Positions 10,508 through 22,580 of a DNA stretch of 64,000 bases are shown here, piece by piece. The notes under the pieces were generated by a model that was not told the DNA's origin, made no database searches, and saw only the letters and a list, made by a program, of their open reading frames with translations. The DNA is from Hedera helix (lineage: Eukaryota > Streptophyta > Magnoliopsida > Apiales > Araliaceae), in the NCBI GenBank assembly GCA_947179155.2, contig OX359275.1, positions 34,789,808 to 34,853,807 of the forward strand, written 5' to 3'. How positions within the stretch are numbered: position 1 is the stretch's first letter; each line of letters starts with the position of its first letter. Position numbers and translations under genes: made by a program.

Positions 10508-12821
10508 ATGGTAAGCCTCAACTCTCTCTATATCTATCAATCTATCTATGTTATCTGTCATCATTTGTATATTGTTTTTCCGATCTCCACTTCCCTGGTT
10601 GCTTACATCTATCAAATTACAAGTTGATTTCTTTTATTTTTGTGCACCGATTTGCTATAAAACGCTATGTTCTCTACTTACATATGATTTTGCTCTCTAT
10701 TTTGTAGGCTCCGAAGAGAGGTGTAAAGATTCCAGTAGCTGCTAAGAAGAAGTCGGTAAGAATGCTTAGAAATAAATATTTACGTGGAATTATAAAGTAA
10801 AAATTGTAGATTTGCTCAAGTTTTGTAATTTGTGGGGTTTAATTATTTAGGATAAGGTGGTGAATCCATTGTTTGAGAAGCGCCCGAAGCAGTTTGGGAT
10901 AGGAGGTGCATTGCCACCAAAGAGGGATCTGCACCGATTTGTGAGATGGCCGAAGGTGGTTCAAATTCAGCGGAAGAGGATGATTCTCAAGCAACGCTTG
11001 AAGGTCCCACCAGCCTTGAACCAGTTCACTAAGACCCTTGACAAGAATCTTGGTCAGTTTCACATTGAACCTTATTTTATTTGTTCATTTTCATTATGGA
11101 TTTGAGGAAACTTGTGTTAAAGGAAACTTTTCATAATGAATTATGTGGTTATAGTGTAATGGCTAATTATTATCAAATTTATGTGCGTCTTGTAATGCTT
11201 ATTATAAGGCTACTTGTCTGAAGTAAATTACCTGTTTGTAATGTATTTTTTTATTCTTACTATCACCAGCAGAACTGCTATTTGATGGTTTATATTTGGG
11301 AAGCTTCCCAGCCCAAGTGATTATGCAAATTATTAGTGATAAGATATGCAGGTATTTTAGTTGGTGAATTTTTCTGCATCATTTTGCGCATATAGATGTA
11401 GAGGAAGTGTCCATTGTAAGATTAAGCAAGTCTTAAATATCTTGGTAAGATGCTTCTTTCATTAAGTATTGAAGATTCTGAGTAGTGAAACCTAAGGAGT
11501 GGTGGGGGAAATGTTAGTGGTCATGTTAAAAGAACTTAAAGGTTGCTAGTTCGAATGTCCATACTTGGAGTCTATCTTACTTATTCCAGTTATGAAGATT
11601 TAAGGGGACTCTACTTTAAGTTTCTGTCTTGATGCACGTGCTATACCTGGAAAACTTAGATTTAGTTAAATACTTTTGATGCAGTTCTCTGTATTATATT
11701 TTGTTGATAGATAACTTTCTTTCCCTTTAGGTTAGAAAAAATCTATTACTAACTCGTTATGCGTTCTGGTTTAATAGGGTTTTTTGTCTACTAGTCAACT
11801 AAAAGGCCATTTGAGTCTAGATCTTTATTCCTAGCATGCTTATAAGTGCATGGTTTAATCGTTACGTAAACTTTCTTTTACACGTTCATTAGTTGAACTG
11901 GTTGGAGTTTGTACTAGTGCTTTTTCTACTTGGGACGAGCATTTGTTGATTCTTAGGCATAAACTGTTATGGCTGTTGATGAATATGCAGCAACAAGCCT
12001 GTTCAAGATGCTTCTCAAGTATAGGCCAGAAGATAAGGCTGCAAAGAAGGAACGCCTCTTGAAAAAAGCCCAGGCTGAGACTGAAGGAAAAACTCCAGAG
12101 TCCAAGAAGCCTATTGTTGTGAAGTATGGCCTGAACCATGTCACCTACCTTATTGAGCAGGTTTTTCCTTCCTCACTTTCCTATTGGTGCACATATCTAT
12201 TTGAAATTTGTATTCTGTAAGTTTTCCGACTCACAGCAATTGGTCTAATATGACCTTGCAGAATAAAGCACAGTTGGTGGTTATTGCTCATGACGTGGAC
12301 CCTATTGAATTGGTAGTCTGGCTTCCAGCATTATGCAGGAAGATGGAAATTCCATATTGCATTGTGAAGGGAAAAGCACGATTGGGAACTGTAAGTGTCT
12401 TCGGTCTGTTAGAAGTTCCTTTAGAACAAAGACGTGATATGGTGACTAATTTATATTGTGGATTCTTACCAGATTGTTCACCAGAAAACTGCAGCTGTTT
12501 TGTGCTTGACAACAGTGAAAAATGAAGATAAGTTGGAGTTCAGCAAAATTTTGGAAGCCATTAAGGTGCAATATATAATCAATTATGTTCTATTATATAT
12601 TTGGACATGGGAAGACCTATTATTTTTTACTTGTTAGCAATTACATGCATTTGCCGATTCAGTTATTTTTCTTTTCATTTTTATTTTAGGCCAACTTCAA
12701 TGACAAATATGATGAGTACAGAAAGAAGTGGGGAGGAGGTATCATGGGTTCGAAATCCCAAGCCAAAACAAAGGCCAAAGAGCGACTTCTTGCCAAGGAA
12801 GCTGCTCAGAGGTTGAACTAG
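10508..12821 (+). CDS. RPL7A: 60S ribosomal protein L7a (eL8), complete, 7 exons
   Basis: A structural protein of the large cytosolic ribosomal subunit that binds 28S rRNA through its L7Ae-type domain. Exons are 10508-10510 (ATG only), 10708-10755, 10851-11052, 11991-12160, 12262-12390, 12473-12565 and 12690-12821 (TAG). Joined they give 258 residues, as expected for the family (about 257). Landmarks are PKRGVKIPVAAKKK, NPLFEKRPKQFGIGGALPPK, then VVIAHDVDPIELVVWLPALC, the L7Ae core, then KGKARLGT and the end SKSQAKTKAKERLLAKEAAQ. All introns are GT-AG and all phases agree, so the gene looks functional. The initiator codon stands alone in exon 1. Intron 3 is the longest (938 bp). The promoter motifs just upstream fit co-regulation with other ribosomal protein genes. 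Confidence 0.97.
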
Positions 12822-13287
12822 AAGCTTTTGTCTTATTATGGCTATATGCTTATCTGTATTGTTAAGGTTTTCATGGGATAGATTACTTACTGCAAGATTT
12901 CTAATTTTCCTTGAGGACAAAATCATTATATTTGTGTCATGTTACAGTTTAGACTTAAATGGATGATTGTTGGTTGGTTATAATTTCTGCAAAAAAAAAA
13001 TTCACAACTTAATGTCTTGAAGAGTTTTGGTCCTAAAGTTGGGAATTACACACATACCAATTTATCTACTTTACAGTTTACAAGTTGATATCCAGAATTT
13101 GCCACTTTGAATTGAAATAATGTTCTTCCTGGCTCTGGGAAGACCCATCTCCACCTCCACAACCAAGAAAGCTCTGTGTTACAAATGACTACTCTTTGTT
13201 GCATAGAAACATATAAATATTGGCTAATCTGATGATATTGAACTTGCTAAAATGAAATGGTTGAATAATTGAAAAATGAGATTATTC
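12822..13287. other. RPL7A 3' flank, no gene seen
   Basis: The 3' untranslated region should lie in the first 150-250 bases. No other gene or repeat is recognisable. Confidence 0.5.
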
Positions 13288-13365
13288 AGGAATAGGTGTT
13301 GATTGTTGAGATTAGGCATTAAGTTTAGGAATAGGTGTTGATTTTTGAGATTAGGCATTAAGTTT
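13288..13365. repeat. 39 bp tandem duplication
   Basis: Two copies, 13288-13326 and 13327-13365, of a unit starting AGGAATAGGTGTTGATT, differing at about one base. Confidence 0.9.
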
Positions 13366-13580
13366 CTGGTTGTGATTGTTCAGAAGAATTGAAACAAAAT
13401 CATCAAAGGGATTGTTCACTTGTTGCAATGTGCCAAGGTATACAAATGGCTAGCAAATTCACGTACACTAGGGCCTAGCAAACTAGTCGTTGCTTCAAGA
13501 GCTTATCGAGGGCATTGAATTGAGGGAAAGAGATTTGAGGAGGGATTGGTAAGAAATGGAGGAGTGAGAAAAGCCCGGTT

Positions 13581-13745
13581 GTTGAGAGGTCTGGTTGAAG
13601 AAGCCGAAAGCAAGTGAATGCTGGTTAAGGAAGAAGGGATCAATGACTCAGGCCACGAGTGTTGGGTTGTTGAGAGGCCCGGTTGAAGAAGCCAAAAGCA
13701 AGTGAATGGTGGTTAAGGAAGAAGATCGCCACAAGTGTTGGGTTC
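13581..13745. repeat. 88 bp imperfect tandem duplication
   Basis: The unit GTTGAGAGG…CTGGTTGAAGAAGCC begins at 13581 and again at 13669. The second copy carries a short deletion after GGAAGAAG. Confidence 0.85.
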
Positions 13746-13793
13746 AGTGAGTCGTGGCAGCCAAGTCTGTGGAGGGTTTGCTGGAGTTGGGGA

Positions 13794-13967
13794 GTCCATG
13801 TCCGAGTTGGGAGTGAGTAGTTTGACGCAGAGATCAGCGATTGACTTACTAGGTTTGCAAACTCACTATGGAGTTTGGAAGTCGATGTCCGAGTCGGGAG
13901 TGAGTAGTTTGACGCAGAGATCAGCGATCGACTTACTAGCTTTGCAAACTCACTCGTCTAGCGTTTC
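13794..13967. repeat. 87 bp tandem duplication
   Basis: The unit beginning GTC(C/G)ATGTCCGAGT and containing GACGCAGAGATCAGCGAT starts at 13794 and again at 13881. The copies differ at only a few bases. A 97-codon open frame crosses both copies but resembles no family, so it is not called as a gene. Confidence 0.9.
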
Positions 13968-14029
13968 ATCAGATTTTAGTATGAAGTTGGTTACATGGAA
14001 AGCCGTTTGGAACCCCGCCACTTTATAGT

Positions 14030-16953
14030 GTTGCTGTGCCGCTTTAAAACTCGCTCGTCTCTGGAGAATTTTTGACTACTCGTAAAATCCCCTATCTGAA
14101 TGTTGCATTATGAAATAAATAAATAATCGATCAATCCTCAATTATGCTTTTTAGCTAATATTTTTTAATATATATTTAGCGATAAAAATAATAATTTTAA
14201 GCTGTTAATAGTATCAAAATAATTTTTATAATGTTAAAATAAATATATGATTAATAAAAAAATATTATTTTATTAACATTGTAAAAGTCATAAACTATCA
14301 AATTAGTACCTAATTACGTTATTTATTGTTTTAAAAAATTTAATGATTCATATCAATTTTGAATTAAATAAAATTTTGAAAATTCAAACTTTATTCAATA
14401 TTTTAAAATGGATGAAATATATATGAATTACGAGTTTGAAAATATTTCATATCTATTGATTTTTGAAAAAATTATATTTTGAAAAGAAAGAAATAAATTA
14501 TAATTTAATAATATAACATAGTACTAAGAGAAAGATAAAAAAATAAAAAATTATACTCCCTCCATTTCAAAATTAGAGATACAATTTGACTTTTGAGGTC
14601 AAATGATGACTTATAAAAATTTTAAATAAAATACATTTTATGATTAATAGTTTTTTGTTAAATGCTATACAATCTATATAATATATAAATGTAGTAACTA
14701 AGAGTTTAATTCTACTCCCAAAATATAGTATTATCATAATTTTCAATATTTTAAAACTTCTTCCGCCCATAAAAAGTAAATTTAATCAGTATAATCCTTA
14801 AACATGGAGTCGAAAATAACTAAATATATTATTAATTAATTTGTCTCTCCTTATATTATTCGTTTTCCTCCCATTCCTCAAAATATGTTCCATTTAATTA
14901 AAAAGACTCCAAGTTTAAAAAAATAACTAGAAATTAATTATAAGTTTCATTTAAAAGTTTGATCAAATAAAATTACAATAATAACGACAACGTAATAAAT
15001 AAAATTTAAAAAGATACAAACGAAAAAAGCAAGATATAGTAGAATAAGAATACTCTGTAATTTTTAACTTGCCAATTACGCAGAAGTCACTTCAGGCCTA
15101 CATTTGACAAGAAAAAGCTTCAATCGTCAATTATATATCCTAAATAGGTCATTGGATCGCACTGCATACCCTCACATGATAAATTTGATGGCAAGAAGCA
15201 AGAAGCAAGAACCAAGATGATTGATAGATGTTGTTCTAATATTCTGAAATCCACAGATTAAAATGTATCAATATACACTCCAAAACTAACCAAATTCAAA
15301 AGTAAATAGAAAACCTAATTGACTATCTATCTAGCCAAAAATTTCCTCCAACGTCTGCTCTCTCTCTCTCTCTGCAACAATTTTTTTTGTCTCTCTTATT
15401 TTCTCTATCAAATTACTTTAATATAAATATTTTCTGTTTGATTATTTTGATTTACTAACAACTTTTTTTTTCTTTATATTTTATTATTTAGGTGTAGATG
15501 AAGCAGTTGACCCCTCGAGCCATGGAGGCGTTTGATGATAAATAGTAGAATATGAGTGTCATCTTTTTCATGGCTGAAACTTATTATTAGATAGATAGAG
15601 TTGGCATTTTTGTCCGAATATGGTGATTTGGGGCTGTTTATTTGACACTAAAATTAATTCTTAAATTTTGGTGTCAATTTTTTCTGCACCAATTGTACTC
15701 GTGTATTAATTCTGGACAGACAGAATTACTACGAAAAATCTAGCTAATTGATTCAAAATAAAACTCAAATTCTCTTGTGATGAAGCAGTTGATCTTATCT
15801 CTTTTTTTTTTAATGTACTTTTTATGTTTTGATGACTATATATGGAGTATTTTATTTGGAGAGGGACGTATAATTTGAAACAAATTTGCTTAAAATTGGC
15901 ATTCGTGATTAATGATATTTTTCAGTTAACAAGATTATGAGGGTATTAATAATCCACATCAAACTTTAATTTGTACGTTGTGTCAATATCTTTTATTATC
16001 TTCTCGACCTTTTGCTAACAACCATGCATGCAGGCTTTGAACTTCTTCTTTTTAAATAAAAAAAATAGATTATGAATGAGGGAGGAGAATTAATAAGTTG
16101 AATAACAGTAAGTTCTCTTTAATGTGTGTAATTTACTTATTGATAGTATTAAATGAGGTACATTTTTGTGGATGAATTACAAATAATTCATGCACTTTCA
16201 TTATATTATATTGATATATATTCGTTTCTTATATGATAAGCTTATTTTTTAGGTGTTGTCTTGAAATGGCCGAGTCGATCTTTCCGTGGGGTGTCTGGGT
16301 GAAGCATAATATACAAAATCAACTAGTGTTTAGAGGATAGATGAGCAAGTACACAAAGAGATCAACAAGTTTGTGGAGTATAGATGACGAGCAAGTACAT
16401 GGGCATATGGGTGATTTATATATTTATTGATTTATTTTTTTTCATTACATATATGCGATCCAATCGCTAAAGTATAGCCTTATTTATAGATTAATAATGT
16501 ATTTATATAGCTCTTTTTCTTCTATTTTAATAATTGATTTTTACTACAAGTACATAATTGAATTCTTATGCGTAAATGTTCTTTTTCAAGTATGTGATCA
16601 ATAAATTTATGAAATTTTATTTGTGTTAGAGAATCCTTTTTAGAGAATACAAGACAATGAATGGGATATAAGTGGTCTATGTAACATATATTGATGCTAT
16701 ATAATGCTTATTTATGCTCATTAGTTAATAGTTGTATCCGAAGTATTGTTAAATTAATACAAATAATTTAATTTTAAATATATTTTTTTACAAACAAACA
16801 TAATCTAGAGAAATTAGTGATAAAGGTGGTGCGAGATTGAGTCAATTTTCTCTTGGAACTTCTTGTGCCTCTTACAGTGTCTCGTTCAGAATCAACAATT
16901 TGAAAGGGGAAAAGTTGAAAGTTTTGGAACTATTACCCCCATAAAGAAGTACA
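14030..16953. other. AT-rich intergenic DNA, no gene recognised
   Basis: Long AT-rich stretches, a (TC)n tract near 15359-15373, and a short segment at 15067-15120 (CTTGCCAATTACGCAGAAG) resembling part of the gypsy-type LTR at 52810-52850. The tail near 16745-16805 resembles one end of the AAACAAACAT MITE family. No coding frame matches a known protein. Confidence 0.5.
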
Positions 16954-16961
16954 ACTACTGT

Positions 16962-17470
16962 TAGGGGTGTCCATCGATTTTTTACCGAACCGGAACCGAA
17001 AAAATCGAACCGAAACCGAACTCGAATTACCGAAAAATCAAGAACCGGTACCGGTACCGAATTACCGGTTTCGGTACCGGTTCGGTACAAATTCGGTTCG
17101 GTTTTCGGTTTTTACCGATTCGTAATATATATAATTATAATTTATAAATAATAATTATATATTAATTTATTTATATATTATAATAATAATATATATAATT
17201 AAATATATTATTTTATATATAATAATATATATAATTATTAGAATTATTATAATAATTAATAAAAATTTAATATTATATTATTTATTTCGGTTCTTTCGGT
17301 ATACCGGTATTTACCGAAATGCAAAATTGTCCGTACCGGTACCGAAAAGTATAAAAAAACCAAAAAACCGAAACCGAAAAAATCGAAACCGAAAAAAACC
17401 GGTACCGCCCGAACCGGTACCGATCGGTTCGGTAAAAAACCGAAAAAACCGGTACCGTTGAACACCCCTA
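16962..17470. mobile_element. hAT-type MITE with 8 bp target duplication
   Basis: The ends are TAGGGGTGTCCA and TGAACACCCCTA. The flanks ACTACTGT (16954-16961) and ACTACTGT (17471-17478) are identical, an exact 8 bp duplication as made by hAT transposases. The interior has many copies of ACCGGTACCG / CCGAAACCG on both sides of an AT-rich palindromic centre (17120-17290). No transposase. The proline, phenylalanine and glycine-rich frames across it are repeat artefacts. Confidence 0.9.
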
Positions 17471-17793
17471 ACTACTGTACAAGTACATCATCAGTGCATT
17501 TTGGATGCAGATTCTCTAGAAACCTATTTAAAGACCAGCCACATCAGTGACATAGAATGTATCTTTGGCTCTCCCTCCTTCTGATGAGAATAAGTTTACA
17601 AACACAACTACTGTACAAGTACATCCGTGTTACGCCCTACTTTTTAATGATCAAGATAAATGTAGTATTTGGTTGTTGTGTATGTAGCGTTATCCTCGAT
17701 GAAATCTCTGCTCTTTTAATACACAAGCTATTCTCCCTGAATATCCTGGTGACATCCCACAAAAGTCCGACCCGATCTTGAGTAAACAGTTCT

Positions 17794-19045
17794 GACAACA
17801 TATTGCATGTCAGTCAAGGCAAAGACCGTATCAAACAACAGCGTAGGTCTGTCTTTGGACCTCAGATTAATCACTGTGTAATCCTTTTCAAGACAATCGG
17901 CTAAAGGCACATTACGTCGTGAGCCCCTGTCATCGCCTTTCCCTTCTCCAGCTCTTTCAACCTTTTCATAGTCACGATCCGCAGACATAATTTGATGTAA
18001 TCCTCTCCCTATGCGTGACTCCAAGTGGTAAGAGTGCCATTTTTGCCGTTGCCAAGTCATTACTTCCTTTAAGAACAGTGCGCATGAGTTCCTTAATTGT
18101 TGAGAGCCGTTTAGGGTCTTCAATTGCACATCCCGTGACATCATCTGTCACATGAACTATAGCCGCAGCTCTAGCACTGTGTGTCCATATCTCGGCATTC
18201 ACCACATTACAGTGAAGGTCAGTAAGAACTGCGCTTACTTCAGACAATAGGTACATGGGACCAAGGGTATTTCAACTAATTTTAAGCACTAAAATTTACA
18301 AATGTCTGCATCCTTCACGTCGAAAACAGAACTATCCCATTTTGTTATCGCAAAAGATTAAACGAAAGTGATAAGGAAAACCGGTAGCAACAAGAAGTTG
18401 ATTACCTTTCGGATGTATCTGATGATTTCTTTATCTTTAATTTTGTATCCATCACCATCAGTCACATAAAACACATAAATTCAAAGAGAGTTTATTATGA
18501 GAAATAAATGTGGCTTTTTTAATTGTTGGGATTGACTCATATTTCTGCGGATTCGAGTAATGACCACGTACTGTGGTGATAATTGAACACTCATATATAC
18601 CAAAGTGACTAAACTATTCAAAGTCCAAATGATGAATGTGTTGTTAGTATTCAATTTACTTTTCAAATCAATTTGCAAAATTATGAAATTCAAAATCTAT
18701 TCAAATTTAATTAATCTTAGTACAGTCAATTATAACTAGTGTAAATTAAATAAAAGGTACTACTTTGAAACTTAAATGAATTCATATCAATTTTAAAATT
18801 TCGGATTTTGACAGTTCATAAATGGATTTAAAAGGCAAAATGTATCTCTATTACGGTAGTATGTGCGGATACGGTATCAGCTAGACTGGAGAAATTTAGC
18901 AAAAAACAATATCATCAATGAACCATCCCCCGTCAGACGAGATGTATGCTTTGGTGATAACAAGGTTCAAATCCGTAAGAACTTGGACAACTTCCAGCAG
19001 AATTCCATGTTTGTTGACACCATCAGATAGACCAACTATGTCATA
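17794..19045 (-). pseudogene. ACT domain-repeat (ACR) protein pseudogene
   Basis: Three blocks of an ACR protein, a plant family with four ACT domains thought to sense amino acids, can be read right to left. Block 1 (about 19045-18910) is VNKHGILLEVVQVLTDLNLV…AYISSDGGWFID. Block 2 (18480-18406) is VFYVTDGDGYKIKDKEIIRY. Block 3 (18265-17794) is LLSEVSAVLTDLHCNVVNAE…VHVTDDVTGCAIEDPKRLS…KDRPTLLFDT, ending TDMQYVV. A two-base deletion near 18003, where family members have HRERRLHQ, shifts the frame. Between blocks 1 and 2 lie about 430 bases with no clean splice sites. The remaining ACT domains are absent: the right side meets a MITE at 19079 and the left ends at MQYVV. The copy is not functional. 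Confidence 0.8.
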
Positions 19046-19078
19046 ATCAGATAAAATAGCTTATCAAACTGAATAAGG

Positions 19079-19474
19079 TAGTGTTTGATAAAAACTGAAT
19101 GAAATAGTTCTGAACGCTTAAGTAATCTGAATGAAATAAATTTATGAATACTGAATGAAAAAAGTTGTTTGATAAGTGACATGTCTGAAATATATGAATA
19201 ACATATTTTTACTTTTTTACCTATCTGAAAAAAAAATTCAAAGTTGTTATAAATTTATTTAATATAATATTTAATATTTTTTTTTAATTTTTAATTTTTA
19301 ATTTTATTTCATTCAGCCGGAACTTAACCATTCAGCCAAAAAAATTAAATTTAGTCATTCAGTCCAAAAATCTGACTGATTTAGCTATTCAACTCTAAAC
19401 AAACGCACTGAATAACTGATCGATTCAGCCATTTAACTATTCAGTTGTATTAAGTTCTAATCAAACAATCCCTA
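19079..19474. mobile_element. MITE, 396 bp (copy 1 of the ATTCAGCC family)
   Basis: It begins TAGTGTTTGATAAAAACTGA and ends TAATCAAACAATCCCTA, an imperfect inverted pair. It is homologous over its whole length to 43412-43828 and at its ends to 8005-8960. It abuts the ACR pseudogene. No coding capacity and no clear target duplication. Confidence 0.75.
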
Positions 19475-19960
19475 AACCCATGTCCTATCTGAACTACTTC
19501 TGAAATAATTACATCTACTGCAAATTAATATGGCGGCACCACGCAAGAGTTGCTTTCAAACACCATATTAATATCTTTGGAGTTCATAACATAGTAGCAA
19601 TTTCTTTTTAAGGAAAGAAAAATTAGTTTTCAGAAACCCTTGAATTCTTCACGACTCTGCATCCATTTCCTTTCATTAAAAAACAGACATAATAATACCC
19701 AGGAGAAAATTAACTTTAGCATAGTTTAGCAATTCAACATCTTGGACTCCTGGTCATAGTCTAATTCCAAACATATTTTTTAATTTTTATAAACAAACGT
19801 GGTCAGAGTTTTGTAAGAAAACAATTTTTAGGCTTTTCTTAAAACACGGTGGGATTGAACAACTAATTTAACAAAAGAGAATTAATAATAATATTGTTTT
19901 GACATATATTATGCTGTTTATTGTTTTAGCTATTTTATTTTGATGACGTTAAAAAACAAA

Positions 19961-20305
19961 GGCTATGTTTGTTTACAAAATATATATTTGGGATAGGACT
20001 ATTTGTATTAATTTAAAACTATTTTCGACTTTTTTATCTCATGATGAGGGATTATTAATCCCTTCATGTTGAAATATTAGTCCCATAAAGTCATTTAATA
20101 GCTTAAAATGAGAGGAACTATTAATCCCAAATTCATCATGGGATTATATAATCCCTCATAAATAGCCTTAAGAATGATAAAAAATAGTCCAAGGACTATT
20201 TAAAGGACTATTAATCCCTCATCATGGGATAAAAAAGTCGGAAATAGCTTTAAATTAATACAAATAGTCCAATCCCAAGTATACATTTTGCAAACAAACA
20301 TAGCC
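19961..20305. mobile_element. Near-perfect palindromic MITE, 345 bp
   Basis: The ends GGCTATGTTTGTTTACAAAA and TTTTGCAAACAAACATAGCC are inverted. The complementarity continues inward almost to the centre (TTTTATCTCATGATGAGGG against CCCTCATCATGGGATAAAA). Flanks are AAA on both sides, a possible 3 bp duplication. Transcripts would fold into a long hairpin. A degraded relative is at 31196-31412. Confidence 0.85.
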
Positions 20306-20514
20306 AAAGGGAAAAAAGTAAAATTTATTTTATTTAGATCAATAAAAAACTAAAAGCATGGCAATATGGCATCGCAAATATAAATCTTGGCAGCTCAACA
20401 TAATAAGATTCGAGTTAGTTGAAGACATTGAGGTTAATATGTAGTATAATACCATTCTTAGAATTGCATTTCCATATGATTAATGCTATGATGAAATTGA
20501 TGGAGACTTTAGTG

Positions 20515-20965
20515 AATTGGCCTTGTAATGGCATTATAAATTCTTTGCAAACTAACAAGGACGTTTGGCATCGTAATTGAGGTTGAGTGTAGGACTAATG
20601 GTAGCTGTTGGATGAATTCATATTGAAAAACAATATTACTACATTAAAATATAAAAAGAAAACACTCTCAAATATATTATTGCGGAGTTATGAGCTATTT
20701 GCTAAGGTTTAGAACTTACTTGGACCAAAAGGTATCGAAAGGTGGAGTGTGAATCCGACTCTAGAGCAATCCTTTCGCAAGATGCTACTTCTAAGGATTC
20801 AAATTTCAACTTTATTTAGAGGATTCGTGAATTAGTAAATAGAGATCGGCGTTGTTCTTTGATGCACTCTTGGAGAGAAATGAATCAATGTACAGATTTT
20901 TTGGCCAAACAAACGATAGACGTTAATAATATGTATCTTCTTTATCATCCCCAAATGGATTAGGT
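20515..20965 (+). pseudogene. LINE RNase H (RVT_3-type) remnant
   Basis: From about 20680 the frame reads AEL, then TWTKRYRKVECESDSRAIL, a few residues later RIRELVNRDRRCSLMHSW, and REMNQCTDFLAKQTIDV. These match the RNase H domain that ends many plant L1-type retrotransposons, including the catalytic aspartates in ESDSR and CTDFLAK. At least three in-frame stops show that it is dead. Upstream, NGIINSLQTNKDVWHRN may belong to the same element. Confidence 0.65.
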
Positions 20966-21200
20966 GAATTCCTGCATAAAAATATATTATGAGTTTAATA
21001 ACTTCTAGAGTATGTTTATAGTTTTGTGGTCTTTGCCCTCCAACGCACCATTAAAAAACTCTCTATTGAGTCGCATATAAAAAAAAGAAATGAAAAATGA
21101 TTCATTTAGCCTACTGAGGGTGAGTTTTTTCATTGAAAAATGATATATATGTCGATAAATCTCATAACGAAGTTAAATTGCGACTAACGCGTAACTCTAA

Positions 21201-21419
21201 TGCTACGTTTGGATTGAAGGGGTGAATGTAATAATGGAATGACTCATTCTTATGAAATAAAAAAATTTATGTTTGGTTACTCCATTATAATGGAATGAAC
21301 CATTCCCATCTCTCTCAACTCATTCCAGTTGGAATGAAATGAATCATTCCACTCTACATTCTATTTTTTTCCCTATTTTATTTCTTCATCCATTTTATTC
21401 TTTCGATTCAAACGCATCA
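21201..21419. mobile_element. PIF/Harbinger-type MITE, 219 bp
   Basis: Ends TGCTACGTTTGGATTGAA and TTCGATTCAAACGCATCA form an imperfect inverted repeat. The element is flanked on both sides by TAA (21198-21200 and 21420-21422), the 3 bp target typical of PIF/Harbinger. The interior repeats GGAATGA/TCATTCC blocks. Confidence 0.8.
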
Positions 21420-22092
21420 TAAGAGATAAGATAAGACAATAGTGTCTAGATCTTTTTTTAATTCTTACATATCCAGTGTATTCACATGTGTCAAAAAAAG
21501 TTAACAACATAAATTTGTCATTATGTATGTATAACATGACTCCTTTTCATTTGAAGGTGCAATTGCAAGGTCCAAAGTCCAAATCTTAATAGACTGACGG
21601 ATCATCAAACCACCAAACAAGGCAACAACATTCAGATGGGCACGACAAGGATTGTTTTATGTAAATGGGCCTGGTCCAGGTCCAATAGGACCTTGTCCTC
21701 GCTATTTATATCCCAACAATGTTTCGGAGCATTAGATGTATCAAAAGGAAACTTGGGCCTATCAATGGTGGCTCTAGCCATTACGTGTAGCATACTTGGA
21801 TAGTTTTACATGCTTGGTCAACTTTCTCTAACTTTAAGATGGTATGAAATGGCTTATTATAAATTCCTCTTCTTCTTTTGTTCATTCTTTTTTTCTCTCT
21901 CTCTTGCGTGAGAAAGATATAGATTAACAGATTATAACAATAGTGAAAAAAAATAAGGTCAAGATCCATTAAATATACACACCACACACACATGGCTCAA
22001 GATTTATTTAGATTTTCCATTGGTATAAATAGTTATCTACAAGAAGACAGACTAATAGCCTCACTCTTTGTAGTTTTTTCAACAATAATTAC

Positions 22093-22580
22093 TGTTGACG
22101 CCTGATTCTGTCCGGCTGTCCTGTTGGCCGTTCGGGTAAGATACCTGCACAAAAGTCCTAACGGCTTGGGCCGTTGATAGACTCCTCCGGTGTGAGAGTT
22201 AGTGAAAGTTTTAAGAAAAGTCAATAATGGAGGTCCAAGTATTTAGTATAGTTATAATATGCATGTGTGAGTAACCCTTTTCTCCATCATTGACTGGGTA
22301 TTTATAGCGTATACTTGACTCTTACCGATTCCCTTTGGGGTTGTCCATCAACGTGGTATAATTTGAATAGGAAGGTGATCTCCTAAACCATCTAGGAACC
22401 TGACTCCTATTTTAATTCGGATTAGATATAGTAAATAGCCACAACCCAGATAGGTTAAGGACCTATCCCAAGCCTATTGGACTTAGAAGTCCTCATAAGA
22501 ATTTGCCAAGCTGACGGTTCGTTGGGCCTAGTCCATCATAGATTTACCAGACCAGACTTAGCGAAATATTCATCATAACA
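22093..22580. mobile_element. Solo LTR, 488 bp, with ATTAC target duplication
   Basis: The segment starts TGTTGACGCC and ends CATCATAACA (TG…CA). It is flanked by identical ATTAC at 22088-22092 and 22581-22585. No internal domain or second LTR follows, so it is a solo LTR left by recombination. It shares start and end style with 34137-34598 and 51826-52305. Superfamily is uncertain, possibly gypsy. Confidence 0.85.

Noticed and set aside
11490..11560. Possible tRNA-derived SINE in RPL7A intron 3 (TAAGGAGTGGT and TAGTTCGAATG resemble A and B boxes)
   Set aside because: Box matches are weak and no poly-A tail or target duplication can be defined.
13735..14028. 97-codon frame with a repeated MSE(L/S)GVSSLTQRSAIDLL unit
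   Set aside because: The repetition comes from the 87 bp DNA duplication; no splice, promoter or family support.
16872..17465. Two minus-strand open frames rich in Phe, Pro, Val and Gly
   Set aside because: They are translations of the ACCGGTACCG/CCGAAACCG repeats inside the hAT MITE.
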